Source: Bacteroidota bacterium
GTDB taxonomy: Bacteria; Bacteroidota; Bacteroidia; Bacteroidales; Cfx3-03
Assembly (NCBI GenBank): GCA_013390605.1
Contig: JACAUB010000001.1
Coordinates: 1,809,788 to 1,855,439, forward strand
Reading direction: 5' to 3'
Length of the DNA stretch: 45,652 nt
Positions within the stretch are counted from its first letter, which is position 1. The number at the start of each line of letters is the position of its first letter. Under the pieces are notes generated by a model. It was not told the origin of the DNA, did not search any database, and saw only the letters and a list, made by a program, of their open reading frames with translations. A program made the position numbers and the translations under genes. Positions 8,649 through 17,250 of the stretch are shown here, in pieces.

Positions 8649-11600
8649 ATGAAGAAAATTTTTACGATCTCGGGGTTGATGTTTTTGTTATTAGTCTGTT
8701 ACGGTAATGTGTTTTCACAGAAAATTACGGTAACTGGAAAAGTAACGGATGCTTCTACCGGCGAAAGTTTACCAAGTGTTAGTGTAGTCGCCAAAGGTAC
8801 ATCGCTGGGGACTATCTCAGACGCGAACGGGTTTTATTCAATCTCCGTTTCGCCTAGTAACTCTTTAACTTATTCTTTTATAGGTTATGAGTCTCAAACT
8901 ATAGCTGTGGCTGGCAGGACTACTATTAATGTATCGTTGACTGTCCAAAGCAATGAGCTGCAACAAGTTGTTGTTGTTGGTTATGGTACACAACGCAAAA
9001 TTGATGTAACGGGTTCTGTAACTCAGGTAAAAGGAGAAGAGATTTCTAAGCAAGCTTCTATTAACCCTTTAAGTGCTTTACAAGGTAAAGTAGCAGGTCT
9101 CCAGATTGTTAATTCAGGAGCACCCGGTGCATCACCACAGGTTACCATAAGAGGTACAGGGACTATTTTTGGAAATACTACTTTACTGTATATTGTAGAT
9201 GGAGTATGGTATGACGATATCAGCTTTTTGAATCCGGCAGATATTGAAAGTATGAGTGTGCTGAAAGATGCATCAAGTACAGCTATTTACGGTTTACGGG
9301 TAGCCAATGGCGCTATTGTGATAACTACTAAAAAGGGCGTAAGGGGAACTACTACGGTTAACTATAATGCTTATGCAGGATGGCAACACGTTACAAACCC
9401 AGTAAAAATGGCTTCTGCCAGTGAGTACGCTACATTAATAAATGAAACCTATAATATCAATAAGGTTACACCACTATTATTTGCTGACCCTACAAGTTAT
9501 GGTAACGGAACAGAGTGGTACAATCAAATATTGCATGATGCCTTTACTACTAATCATGAGGTATCCATAAATGGTGGAACGGATAAAGCGATATATAATT
9601 TTTCATTAGGTTATCTGGATCAGAACGGAAACGTAAAAAATAATAACTACAAGCGTTATACCGCTCGTATGACAACAGAATACGAGCCGGTTAAAAACCT
9701 GAAGTTCGGTTATGCCATTGGGGGCACTTACTCTAATTCAACAGATACACCTGATGGTATTTTTCATCAATTGTATGGAGCAGCTCCTATTGTACCTGTA
9801 TATTATGCTGATGGTACTTATGGCGATCCAAGTGATTTCAACATAGGGAATGGTAACAATTATAATCCACAGGTAACTCTTGATTATTATAATCAAAAAT
9901 CACAGCATTACCGGTTTAATGGCAATGTATATGGTGAGTTAAAGTTCTTACGCCATTTTACATTCCGTACCAGTTTTGGTGGCGATTATGCACAGGATGA
10001 AAACCGTAACTACAGCCCGGTATATACTGCAACACAGGCTCAACGTAGTACGAGTAGTGTATTGTCTATTAATCGAACGACAAATAGAAATTGGATTGTA
10101 GAAAATACATTGAAATTTAATAACCAGTTTGGGTCGCATAACTTAACAGTATTATTAGGCCAAACAGCTCAACAATATAAGTATTATACACTTTCGGCTT
10201 CTGCCCGTAATGTTCCAAACAGCAGTGAAGGCGATCTTTATTTGTCATTGGGTGATGTAGGAACCCGTAACGTAGTTGATGATGGTTCTTTAAGAACGGC
10301 ATTATCTTACTTTGGACGTGTTAATTATTCATTTAAAGATAAATATCTGTTAAATGCTTCTTTGCGTGCTGATGCTGGTTCTCAATTCTATGGCAATAAT
10401 CTTTGGGCATATCTACCAGCGGTAGGTGCCGGATGGGTTATTACAAACGAATCATTTATGAAGGAACAGCATCTGTTTAATAATTTAAAATTACGCGCAA
10501 GTTATGGTCGCACAGGTAATGCCGGAGTACCTTATAATCCAACTGTATTACAGGTAACCCAGCTACCGCAATATACTGCTTTTTATGGAACTCCACAGTC
10601 ACCTAATACGGGTGCCAGTATTGTAACAATAGTACCTCCATCTATAAAGATTGAGCGTGCCGACGGAACCGATGTTGGTTTGGAAGGAGCTGTTTTAAAT
10701 AATCATCTGAATTTTGAGTTTGACTATTATAATCGTCTGACAAAAGATGCAATATTTCCGTTACCAATTTTAAATTCTTTAGGTACCGGAACCTCTAATA
10801 ACACCAGTAGCAGTGGTATTATCGGTAACCAGGCTACGTTCAGAAACAGAGGAGCTGAAGCAGTAATCACTTATAAAAATAGCACCAATAAGGACTTTAC
10901 TTATTCTATCAGCGGTAATTTTGCATATAATACCAACATCGTATTATCAGTAGCATCTGGTAATAATCCAATATACAATGGTGGTAATGGTATTGCAAAT
11001 GGACAATTAGCCACACGTACAGTCGTAGGCGAACCTATTGGTGAGTTTTATGGCTATAAAGTGACTGGTATATTTCAAACTGATGCACAAATTGCTGCTT
11101 CTAAACAAACATCAGCAAAAGTTGGCGATTTTATTTATAATGATACCAATAATGATGGAGTAATCGACAGCAGAGACCGTGTAACGTTAGGTAATCCAAA
11201 TCCTAAATATAATTATGGTATAAATACTAGTTTCACTTATAAAAACTTTGATCTTGCATTAGATTTTCAAGGTGTAGCAGGTGTAAGTATTTATAATGCT
11301 AATATAGCTTACCGTTATGGTAATGAAAACTACACACAAGACTTTTTTGATCATCGCTGGCATGGTGCAGGAACCTCTAATAGTTATCCTTCAGCAAATG
11401 TGGGTTCTACGGCTAATGCTGTACCCAACTCATTTTATGTTGAAAGTGGTGCCTATTTCAGAGTTAGAAATGTACAGTTAGGTTATACGTTATCCAATAG
11501 CATGTTAACCAAGTTGAGAGTGAAAAAGCTTAGGTTCTATGCTAATGCCCAAAACCCTCTGAATTTCTTTAAATATAAAGGCTTTAGTCCGGAGGTTGGT

Positions 11601-11684
11601 GGTACTCCAACAAATGCTGGTATTGATGCAAATGTTTACCCACTTTACTCTACCTACAATTTTGGTGTTAACGTAACTTTTTAA
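8649..11684 (+). CDS. SusC/RagA-type TonB-linked outer-membrane transporter
   Basis: A 1011-residue protein: signal peptide (to VFSQ), an N-terminal carboxypeptidase-regulatory-like domain at about 25-105 (ITVTGKVTDASTGESLPSVS), the SusC motif VVVVGYGTQRKIDVTGSV, a plug domain (LQGKVAGLQI, then GTIFGNTTLLYIVDGVWYDD and SAIYGLRVANGAIVITTKKG), and a beta-barrel ending in Phe as outer-membrane proteins do. With SusD it forms the pedal-bin importer that takes oligosaccharides into the periplasm using TonB energy. There is no N-terminal anti-sigma interaction (STN) domain, which fits control by the upstream Y_Y_Y regulator rather than an ECF sigma pair. The susD start follows 10 bases after the stop. 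Confidence 0.95.
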   Translation: MKKIFTISGLMFLLLVCYGNVFSQKITVTGKVTDASTGESLPSVSVVAKGTSLGTISDANGFYSISVSPSNSLTYSFIGYESQTIAVAGRTTINVSLTVQSNELQQVVVVGYGTQRKIDVTGSVTQVKGEEISKQASINPLSALQGKVAGLQIVNSGAPGASPQVTIRGTGTIFGNTTLLYIVDGVWYDDISFLNPADIESMSVLKDASSTAIYGLRVANGAIVITTKKGVRGTTTVNYNAYAGWQHVTNPVKMASASEYATLINETYNINKVTPLLFADPTSYGNGTEWYNQILHDAFTTNHEVSINGGTDKAIYNFSLGYLDQNGNVKNNNYKRYTARMTTEYEPVKNLKFGYAIGGTYSNSTDTPDGIFHQLYGAAPIVPVYYADGTYGDPSDFNIGNGNNYNPQVTLDYYNQKSQHYRFNGNVYGELKFLRHFTFRTSFGGDYAQDENRNYSPVYTATQAQRSTSSVLSINRTTNRNWIVENTLKFNNQFGSHNLTVLLGQTAQQYKYYTLSASARNVPNSSEGDLYLSLGDVGTRNVVDDGSLRTALSYFGRVNYSFKDKYLLNASLRADAGSQFYGNNLWAYLPAVGAGWVITNESFMKEQHLFNNLKLRASYGRTGNAGVPYNPTVLQVTQLPQYTAFYGTPQSPNTGASIVTIVPPSIKIERADGTDVGLEGAVLNNHLNFEFDYYNRLTKDAIFPLPILNSLGTGTSNNTSSSGIIGNQATFRNRGAEAVITYKNSTNKDFTYSISGNFAYNTNIVLSVASGNNPIYNGGNGIANGQLATRTVVGEPIGEFYGYKVTGIFQTDAQIAASKQTSAKVGDFIYNDTNNDGVIDSRDRVTLGNPNPKYNYGINTSFTYKNFDLALDFQGVAGVSIYNANIAYRYGNENYTQDFFDHRWHGAGTSNSYPSANVGSTANAVPNSFYVESGAYFRVRNVQLGYTLSNSMLTKLRVKKLRFYANAQNPLNFFKYKGFSPEVGGTPTNAGIDANVYPLYSTYNFGVNVTF

Positions 11685-11694
11685 TTCGAATACA

Positions 11695-13176
11695 ATGAAA
11701 AATATAAGATATTTTAAGCAAATAGTGTTTGGAGCAAGCCTATTTATCTGCTTAGTAATTACAGAAAGCTGTAAAAAAAGCTTTCTTGATGTCCCATTGC
11801 AAAATAAGCAACCAGCTACACTCTTCTTTCAAAATGCATCTGATGCCGGCAAGGCTGTTAATGCGATGTATGCAAACTTAAGAGAGTGGACAAATATAGC
11901 TTTTGCCCCTATTGCAATAGAGAGCATTGGATCGGATGACGCTGAAAAGGGAAGTAGCCCTAATGATGCATCATTCTTTAACAACTTCGATAATTTCACT
12001 GCTACAGCTGGTGAAGGACAGATTCTGGATTTCTGGCGTGGGCAATACCAGACAATTAATCTGGCTAACGAAGTGCTTGATAACGTACCTGGAATCAATA
12101 TGGACGGCAATTTAAAAGCACGTTATGTGGCAGAAGCTAAGTTTATCAGGGCCTATGCTTACTTTAGATTAGTTCGCGCTTTTGGTGATGTGCCATTGCG
12201 ACTTACCGTACCCAAAAATGCTTCAGAATATAATATTCCTCGTTCTCCAAAGGCAACAGTATATACTGCAATAGAAACGGATTTAAATGATGCGGCTTCG
12301 GTATTACCACAAAGCTATGCGGCTACTGATATAGGTCGTGCAACCAAAGGAGCAGCGTTAGCCTTACATGCAAAAGTTGCTATGTATCAGAAGAAATGGA
12401 CTGATGTTCTTTCTCTTACAAATCAGGTAATAGGTTTAGGTTATTCATTGTTCCCAAATTACGAGCAGCTTTTCCGTACAAATAATAAAAATAACGCTGA
12501 ATCTATCTTTGAAATCCAATGTATGCTAGTGCCGGGTAACGGAGATGCCTCAAACTCTCAATACTCTCAGGTTCAAGGTGTGCGTGGCGTAACCGGTGGG
12601 GGATGGGGCTTTAATGTTCCGACACAGGATCTGGTTAATGAGTTTGAAGCAAATGATCCACGTTTGAAAGGAACCGTCATTTTCAGGGGAACAACAACAC
12701 CCGAAGGCGATGCGATACCTGCCGTTGGTGATAATCCTATGTATAACATGAAATCGTATGTGCCATTCAGTGAATATGTATCTGGTTTCAACGAAGGCTG
12801 TCAGCAAGATAAAATTGTTTTACGCTATGCTGATGTTTTATTGATGAATGCAGAGGCTGCTAATGAGCTTGGACAGCCTACTCAGGCATTAGCTTCACTT
12901 GAGTTGGTCAGAGCACGTGCACGACAGGGAAATGCTAATATACTGCCAAAGGTTACTACAACAGATCAGGCTGCTTTACGTACAGCGATTTATCACGAAA
13001 GAAGAGTTGAACTTGCGATGGAATTTGATCGTTATTTTGATGTAATACGTCAGGGACGTGGGGCAACTGTTTTTGGCTCAAAGGGCTGGAAAGCGAATAA
13101 GAATGAAGTATGGCCTATCCCTCAGAATGAAATAGATCTGAGTGCGGGACTACTAACTCAAAACCCTGGTTATTAA
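11695..13176 (+). CDS. SusD/RagB-type surface glycan-binding lipoprotein
   Basis: A 493-residue lipoprotein with Cys26 in the lipobox ITESC and the typical SusD opening CKKSFLDVPLQNK. Conserved SusD features include the TPR-like stretch AKFIRAYAYFRLVRAFGDVP, RSPKATVYTAIETDLNDAA and, near the end, YHERRVELAMEFDRYFDVIR and WPIPQNEIDLS. It acts on the cell surface as the lid of the SusC transporter, capturing oligosaccharides. The gene starts 10 bases after susC and is followed after 17 bases by the LamG lipoprotein gene, so the three form one operon. Substrate specificity cannot be read from the sequence. Confidence 0.95.
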   Translation: MKNIRYFKQIVFGASLFICLVITESCKKSFLDVPLQNKQPATLFFQNASDAGKAVNAMYANLREWTNIAFAPIAIESIGSDDAEKGSSPNDASFFNNFDNFTATAGEGQILDFWRGQYQTINLANEVLDNVPGINMDGNLKARYVAEAKFIRAYAYFRLVRAFGDVPLRLTVPKNASEYNIPRSPKATVYTAIETDLNDAASVLPQSYAATDIGRATKGAALALHAKVAMYQKKWTDVLSLTNQVIGLGYSLFPNYEQLFRTNNKNNAESIFEIQCMLVPGNGDASNSQYSQVQGVRGVTGGGWGFNVPTQDLVNEFEANDPRLKGTVIFRGTTTPEGDAIPAVGDNPMYNMKSYVPFSEYVSGFNEGCQQDKIVLRYADVLLMNAEAANELGQPTQALASLELVRARARQGNANILPKVTTTDQAALRTAIYHERRVELAMEFDRYFDVIRQGRGATVFGSKGWKANKNEVWPIPQNEIDLSAGLLTQNPGY

Positions 13177-13193
13177 TTATTAAAATCTGCTTT

Positions 13194-14030
13194 ATGAAAA
13201 CGATATTCAATAAAAATATATTGATAGCGGCACTTTTAACCATTGGTTTAATGTCGTGTCAAAAGAAATTCGATCCTTCCAGTTATGCTCCCAAATTAAA
13301 TATAGGAGGGTATACCAGTGTTAAGCAAATAGCTGCTTCAAACTTGGTTGGTTACTGGTCGTTTAATAGTAATCTGGTTGATAGTGTAACCAATACGGCA
13401 GGTACTGCTGTTGGTACAAGTTATACCACCGGATTTGAAAAGCAAAGCTTACAGGGTGCTCTGAATGGGTATGTGTTGGCAACTCCTGGTTCTGGTATCA
13501 CAAACCTACAAAGCTTTACGTCAACCTTATGGATCAACACTCCTGCTCCCTCAACCGGTATCATTGGATTTTTCTCACTTGCCAAAACCGATGCTTTCTG
13601 GGGTAATATTGAGATGTTTTTTGAAAATGGTAGTTCTAATACCAATGGTAAATTGCGTATCCATGTTACAAAAGGAGGCAACGATTATACTTACGCTGTT
13701 GATAATATCCAGAATCTTTTTGATAAATGGAATAATATTGCATTTTCATATGATGCAAGCACATCAACATGCACTCTTTATATTAATGGAGCATCTGTAA
13801 GTAGCGGCACCATAAACGGACTTACAGGTGCATTGAGCTTTAGTAATGTAGGTAAGGTTGTGTTTGGTTGTGTACAGTTTCAAACCAATCCGAGTCAGAC
13901 ATCAGCAACCACTTCGCAGCCTTGGGCAAGCTACTTAACAGGTCAGCTGGATGAGGTGCGAATCTACAATAAGGCTTTGTCTGCTGCTGAAGTTGCTGCT
14001 ATTGTAGCGCTTCAGGCCAAAGGAAAATAA
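13194..14030 (+). CDS. LamG-domain surface lipoprotein of the PUL
   Basis: A 278-residue lipoprotein (Cys22 in GLMSC) with one concanavalin-like LamG fold at about 50-272. Marks include LVGYWSFNSNLVDSVTNTAG near the start, FDKWNNIAFSYDASTSTCTL and YINGASVSSG in the middle, and the standard end GQLDEVRIYNKALSAAEVAA. It has no catalytic motif that I recognise, so a glycan-binding role in the place usually held by SusE/SusF-like proteins is likely. It is the last gene of the susC-susD transcription unit: a strong hairpin follows 8 bases after its stop. Its ligand is inferred only from the neighbouring GH144 genes. Confidence 0.85.
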   Translation: MKTIFNKNILIAALLTIGLMSCQKKFDPSSYAPKLNIGGYTSVKQIAASNLVGYWSFNSNLVDSVTNTAGTAVGTSYTTGFEKQSLQGALNGYVLATPGSGITNLQSFTSTLWINTPAPSTGIIGFFSLAKTDAFWGNIEMFFENGSSNTNGKLRIHVTKGGNDYTYAVDNIQNLFDKWNNIAFSYDASTSTCTLYINGASVSSGTINGLTGALSFSNVGKVVFGCVQFQTNPSQTSATTSQPWASYLTGQLDEVRIYNKALSAAEVAAIVALQAKGK

Positions 14031-14035
14031 ATCAT

Positions 14036-14075
14036 AAACATGCTATCCATTTTATAAATGGATAGCATGTTTTCT
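14036..14075 (+). terminator. Hairpin terminator or attenuator inside the PUL
   Basis: A perfect 13-base stem (14038-14050 with 14058-14070, ACATGCTATCCAT on the left) with a 7-base loop, followed by a short T-rich run. It stands between the LamG gene and the first GH144 gene, whose ATG is only 16 bases past the stem. The right-arm bases GATAGCAT (14061-14068) are also perfectly complementary to the first eight bases of that ORF (14087-14094). Confidence 0.8.
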
Positions 14076-14086
14076 TAATTTTAGCT

Positions 14087-15754
14087 ATGCTATCTAAAAG
14101 AATTTATTGGTTCATCTTGTTATGTCTTGCTATCACAGCATGTAAAAAGCAAAGCAATACAGATATAACATCCGTTATTCCAGAATCATTCAGTTTCAAT
14201 ACACTGAAAGTTAATGGTGTATATACTGGTTTTACATACACAAATATCAATACCAATCCGGTTATCAAATTTTCTTTTAGTACAGCCATTCTTCATGCAT
14301 CAATAGCAAACAGCATAAGCTTTAAAAGTGCAGGTGGTACAGCTATACCTTACAATAGCTCTTTCGAAGACAATGATAACACCATCGTAATAACACCCGT
14401 GCAGCCATTACAAAATCTGACTAAATATAATGTTGCTGTGACCACTGATCTAAAATCAGTAAAAAATGGGAACTTACAATCAGCCTTAAATGTGCAGTTT
14501 GTAACTACTATCGACTCCACAAATAAATTTCCTGTTATAACAGATGACCAGTTGCTTGACGTTATTCAAAAACAAACCTTTAAATATTTTTGGGATTTTG
14601 GCCATCCGGTAAGCGGATTGGCAAGAGAACGGAATACTTCAGGCGATATTGTTACTACCGGAGGTTCAGGGTTTGGTATTATGGCTATTATTGTTGCTGT
14701 TAACCGGCAATTTATTACCCGTGCCGATGGCCTGGCCCGAATGCAAAAGATAGTAGGTTTCTTAAAAAATACCGCGCAAAAGTTTCATGGAGCTTTTCCG
14801 CATTGGTTAAACGGAACATCAGGGATGGTCGTTCCGTTCAGTCCTCAGGATAATGGAGCCGATTTGGTTGAAACATCTTTTTTAATGGAAGGATTGCTTA
14901 CGGCCCGACAGTATTTTAATGATTCCGGGGTTGCCGAAACCGGATTAAGAAACGATATAAATATATTGTGGAATGGTGTGGAGTGGGACTGGTTTAGGCA
15001 GAATAATCAGAATGTTCTTTACTGGCATTGGAGTCCTGATCAGGGTTGGGTCATCAATATGCCTATACATGGTTGGGATGAGGCTTTGATGCCTTATGTG
15101 TTGGGAGCATCGTCAACAACGCATTCTATACCAAAGATCGTGTACGACAATGGATGGGCCGGCAATGGGAGCATGAAAAATGGGAACAGTTATAATAATA
15201 CCCTATTACCATTAGGACCGGCCTATGGTGGTCCGCTTTTCTTTGAACACTATTCATTTATGGCTATAAACCCCAAGGGGTTAACTGATATCTATGCCAA
15301 TTATGAAATACAAACCAAAGCGCATACGCTTGTCAATTACAATTATTGTATCAATAATCCTAAAGGCTATTATGGGTATAGCAAAATGTGTTGGGGGCTT
15401 ACGGCTAGTGATATTGCAAGTGGTTATACCGCAAGTTCTCCCACGAATGATGTAGGGGTAATTGCCCCTACTGCAGCTATATCATCACTCCCGTATACTC
15501 CTGTTGAATCGTTACAAGCATTAAAGTTTTTTTATTATCAATTGGGCGATAAAACATGGGGACCCTATGGATTTTACGATGCCTTTAGTCTTAACGATTT
15601 GTGGTTTGCTAACTCGTACCTGGCTATTGATCAGGGCCCCATTATCGTCATGACAGAAAATTATCGCAGTGGATTAATCTGGAACTTATTCATGAGCTGT
15701 CCTGAAATTAAAGCAGGGATGAAGAGTCTGGGCTTTTCGAGTCCGAATTTATAA
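14087..15754 (+). CDS. GH144-type endo-beta-1,2-glucanase, lipoprotein with Ig-like domain
   Basis: A 555-residue lipoprotein (Cys19 in AITAC). Residues about 33-146 form an SbsA-type Ig-like domain; the catalytic (alpha/alpha)6 region begins near residue 151. It matches the glycoamylase-like family PF10091, now CAZy GH144: YFWDFGHPVSGLARERNT, TTGGSGFGIMA, LYWHWSPDQGW, YGGPLFFEHYSFM, CWGLTASD and AIDQGPI. The founding GH144 enzyme, from Chitinophaga, is an endo-beta-1,2-glucanase; a Parabacteroides member releases sophorose from chain ends, so endo or exo action cannot be told here. The lipid anchor suggests a cell-surface enzyme making the first cuts. Older annotation as glucoamylase would be misleading. 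The paralogue follows 19 bases downstream. Confidence 0.85.
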   Translation: MLSKRIYWFILLCLAITACKKQSNTDITSVIPESFSFNTLKVNGVYTGFTYTNINTNPVIKFSFSTAILHASIANSISFKSAGGTAIPYNSSFEDNDNTIVITPVQPLQNLTKYNVAVTTDLKSVKNGNLQSALNVQFVTTIDSTNKFPVITDDQLLDVIQKQTFKYFWDFGHPVSGLARERNTSGDIVTTGGSGFGIMAIIVAVNRQFITRADGLARMQKIVGFLKNTAQKFHGAFPHWLNGTSGMVVPFSPQDNGADLVETSFLMEGLLTARQYFNDSGVAETGLRNDINILWNGVEWDWFRQNNQNVLYWHWSPDQGWVINMPIHGWDEALMPYVLGASSTTHSIPKIVYDNGWAGNGSMKNGNSYNNTLLPLGPAYGGPLFFEHYSFMAINPKGLTDIYANYEIQTKAHTLVNYNYCINNPKGYYGYSKMCWGLTASDIASGYTASSPTNDVGVIAPTAAISSLPYTPVESLQALKFFYYQLGDKTWGPYGFYDAFSLNDLWFANSYLAIDQGPIIVMTENYRSGLIWNLFMSCPEIKAGMKSLGFSSPNL

Positions 15755-15773
15755 TGGTTTATTTATAGCTACA

Positions 15774-17120
15774 ATGAAAAAAACAATTACATCAATATTA
15801 TTATTCCTGATTTCAGGTTTTGTGATTGCGCAAAACAAAAACACTGATACTCTGGGAATCAAGCCGGTGGGTATTATTAAAAACCTATCAGATAGTGCCT
15901 TACTTGATGTTGTACAGCGTCAGACTTTTCGTTATTTCTGGGACTTTGGTCATCCTGTTAGTGGACTAGCCAGGGAAAGAAGTAATGTGGCTTATGATTA
16001 CGGTGACGAAGTCGTTACTACCGGTGGTTCAGGTTTTGGTATTATGGCTATGATTGTAGCAGTAGATCGAAAATGGATTACACGAGAACAAGGAGTAGAT
16101 CGGATGTTGAAAATTCTGAAATTTCTTTCTAAGGCAAGTTCATTTCATGGGGTGTTTCCGCATTGGCTGGATGGCAATACCGGCAAAGTAATACCATTTG
16201 GGCGTAAAGATGATGGTGGCGATTTGGTAGAGACTTCGTTTTTATTTCAGGGATTGCTTTGTGCCAGGCAGTATTATAACAGGGATCTACCCAAAGAGCG
16301 CGAACTGCGTAATTTAATCAACTGGCTTTGGACTGAAATTGAATGGAGCTGGTATACAAAGGGTGGAAATGAAGTATTATACTGGCACTGGTCACCTAAT
16401 AATGGCTGGAGTATGAATTTTCCTATCCACGGATTTAATGAATGTTTGATTGTTTATGTTCTGGCAGCCAGTGCCGAACGTTATCCGGTAACGGCCAACG
16501 TTTATCATAATGGATGGGCAAAAAGTAATTTTTTTATCAATGGTAAAACTTTTTATGGTATAAAACTGCCATTGGGGTTTGATTATGGTGGTCCGCTTTT
16601 CTTCTCACACTACTCATTTATGGGCCTCAACCCTAAAGGGTTAAAAGATCGTTATGCTGATTACTGGGAACAAAACAGAAACCACACACTAATAAACCGG
16701 GCATATTGTATTGACAACCCTAAAAAATTTAAAGGATATGGAGAGCATTGTTGGGGTTTAACAGCAAGTGATAATTATGAAGGTTATAATGCACACTCAC
16801 CAACAAACGATTTGGGAGTGATTTCACCAACAGCAGCCTTATCAGCATTTCCATATACTCCAAAATATTCTATGCAGGTCTTGCGTCATTTATATTATGA
16901 TCTGGGTGATGAAATATGGGGTCAATATGGCTTTACTGATTCTTTCAGTGAATCGCGCAATTGGTATGGAAAATCATATATAGCAATTGATCAGGGTCCT
17001 GTTGTTGTGATGATAGAAAACTATCGTACTGGTTTGTTGTGGAAACTATTTATGAGTTGTCCTGAAGTTAAAGCAGGGTTAAAAAAGCTCGATATGCATA
17101 GTGATGCTAACACGAAATAA
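15774..17120 (+). CDS. GH144-type beta-1,2-glucan hydrolase, periplasmic
   Basis: A 448-residue paralogue of the preceding gene. It has a cleavable signal peptide (SILLFLISGFVIAQ) instead of a lipobox and lacks the Ig-like domain, so the catalytic region begins near residue 37. Shared blocks: YFWDFGHPVSGLARERS, VVTTGGSGFGIMAMIVAVD, LYWHWSPNNGW, YGGPLFFSHYSFMGLNPKGL, CWGLTASD, SPTNDLGVISPTAA and AIDQGPVVVMIENYRTGL. Alignable acidic residues are kept in both copies, so both should be active. It probably acts in the periplasm on imported beta-1,2-glucan oligosaccharides, perhaps yielding sophorose for the GH3 enzyme. Start and spacing (19 bases) suggest co-transcription with the first GH144. Confidence 0.85.
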   Translation: MKKTITSILLFLISGFVIAQNKNTDTLGIKPVGIIKNLSDSALLDVVQRQTFRYFWDFGHPVSGLARERSNVAYDYGDEVVTTGGSGFGIMAMIVAVDRKWITREQGVDRMLKILKFLSKASSFHGVFPHWLDGNTGKVIPFGRKDDGGDLVETSFLFQGLLCARQYYNRDLPKERELRNLINWLWTEIEWSWYTKGGNEVLYWHWSPNNGWSMNFPIHGFNECLIVYVLAASAERYPVTANVYHNGWAKSNFFINGKTFYGIKLPLGFDYGGPLFFSHYSFMGLNPKGLKDRYADYWEQNRNHTLINRAYCIDNPKKFKGYGEHCWGLTASDNYEGYNAHSPTNDLGVISPTAALSAFPYTPKYSMQVLRHLYYDLGDEIWGQYGFTDSFSESRNWYGKSYIAIDQGPVVVMIENYRTGLLWKLFMSCPEVKAGLKKLDMHSDANTK

Positions 17121-17250
17121 TGAATTAGCCTCATCTTTTTTATCGTTTACTTTATATCATTTTTTACAACAGTTTTTATAAACCATAAATCTGTTGACCT
17201 TCACATGAAATTTACACGAATTTAATAGAATACAAATAAAAAAAAGCGCC

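Noticed and set aside
14087..17120. The name glucoamylase (starch-degrading) for the two PF10091-type enzymes.
   Set aside because: Starch PULs carry GH13, GH97 or GH31 enzymes, none of which is present. The motif set and the GH3 partner fit GH144 beta-1,2-glucanases better.
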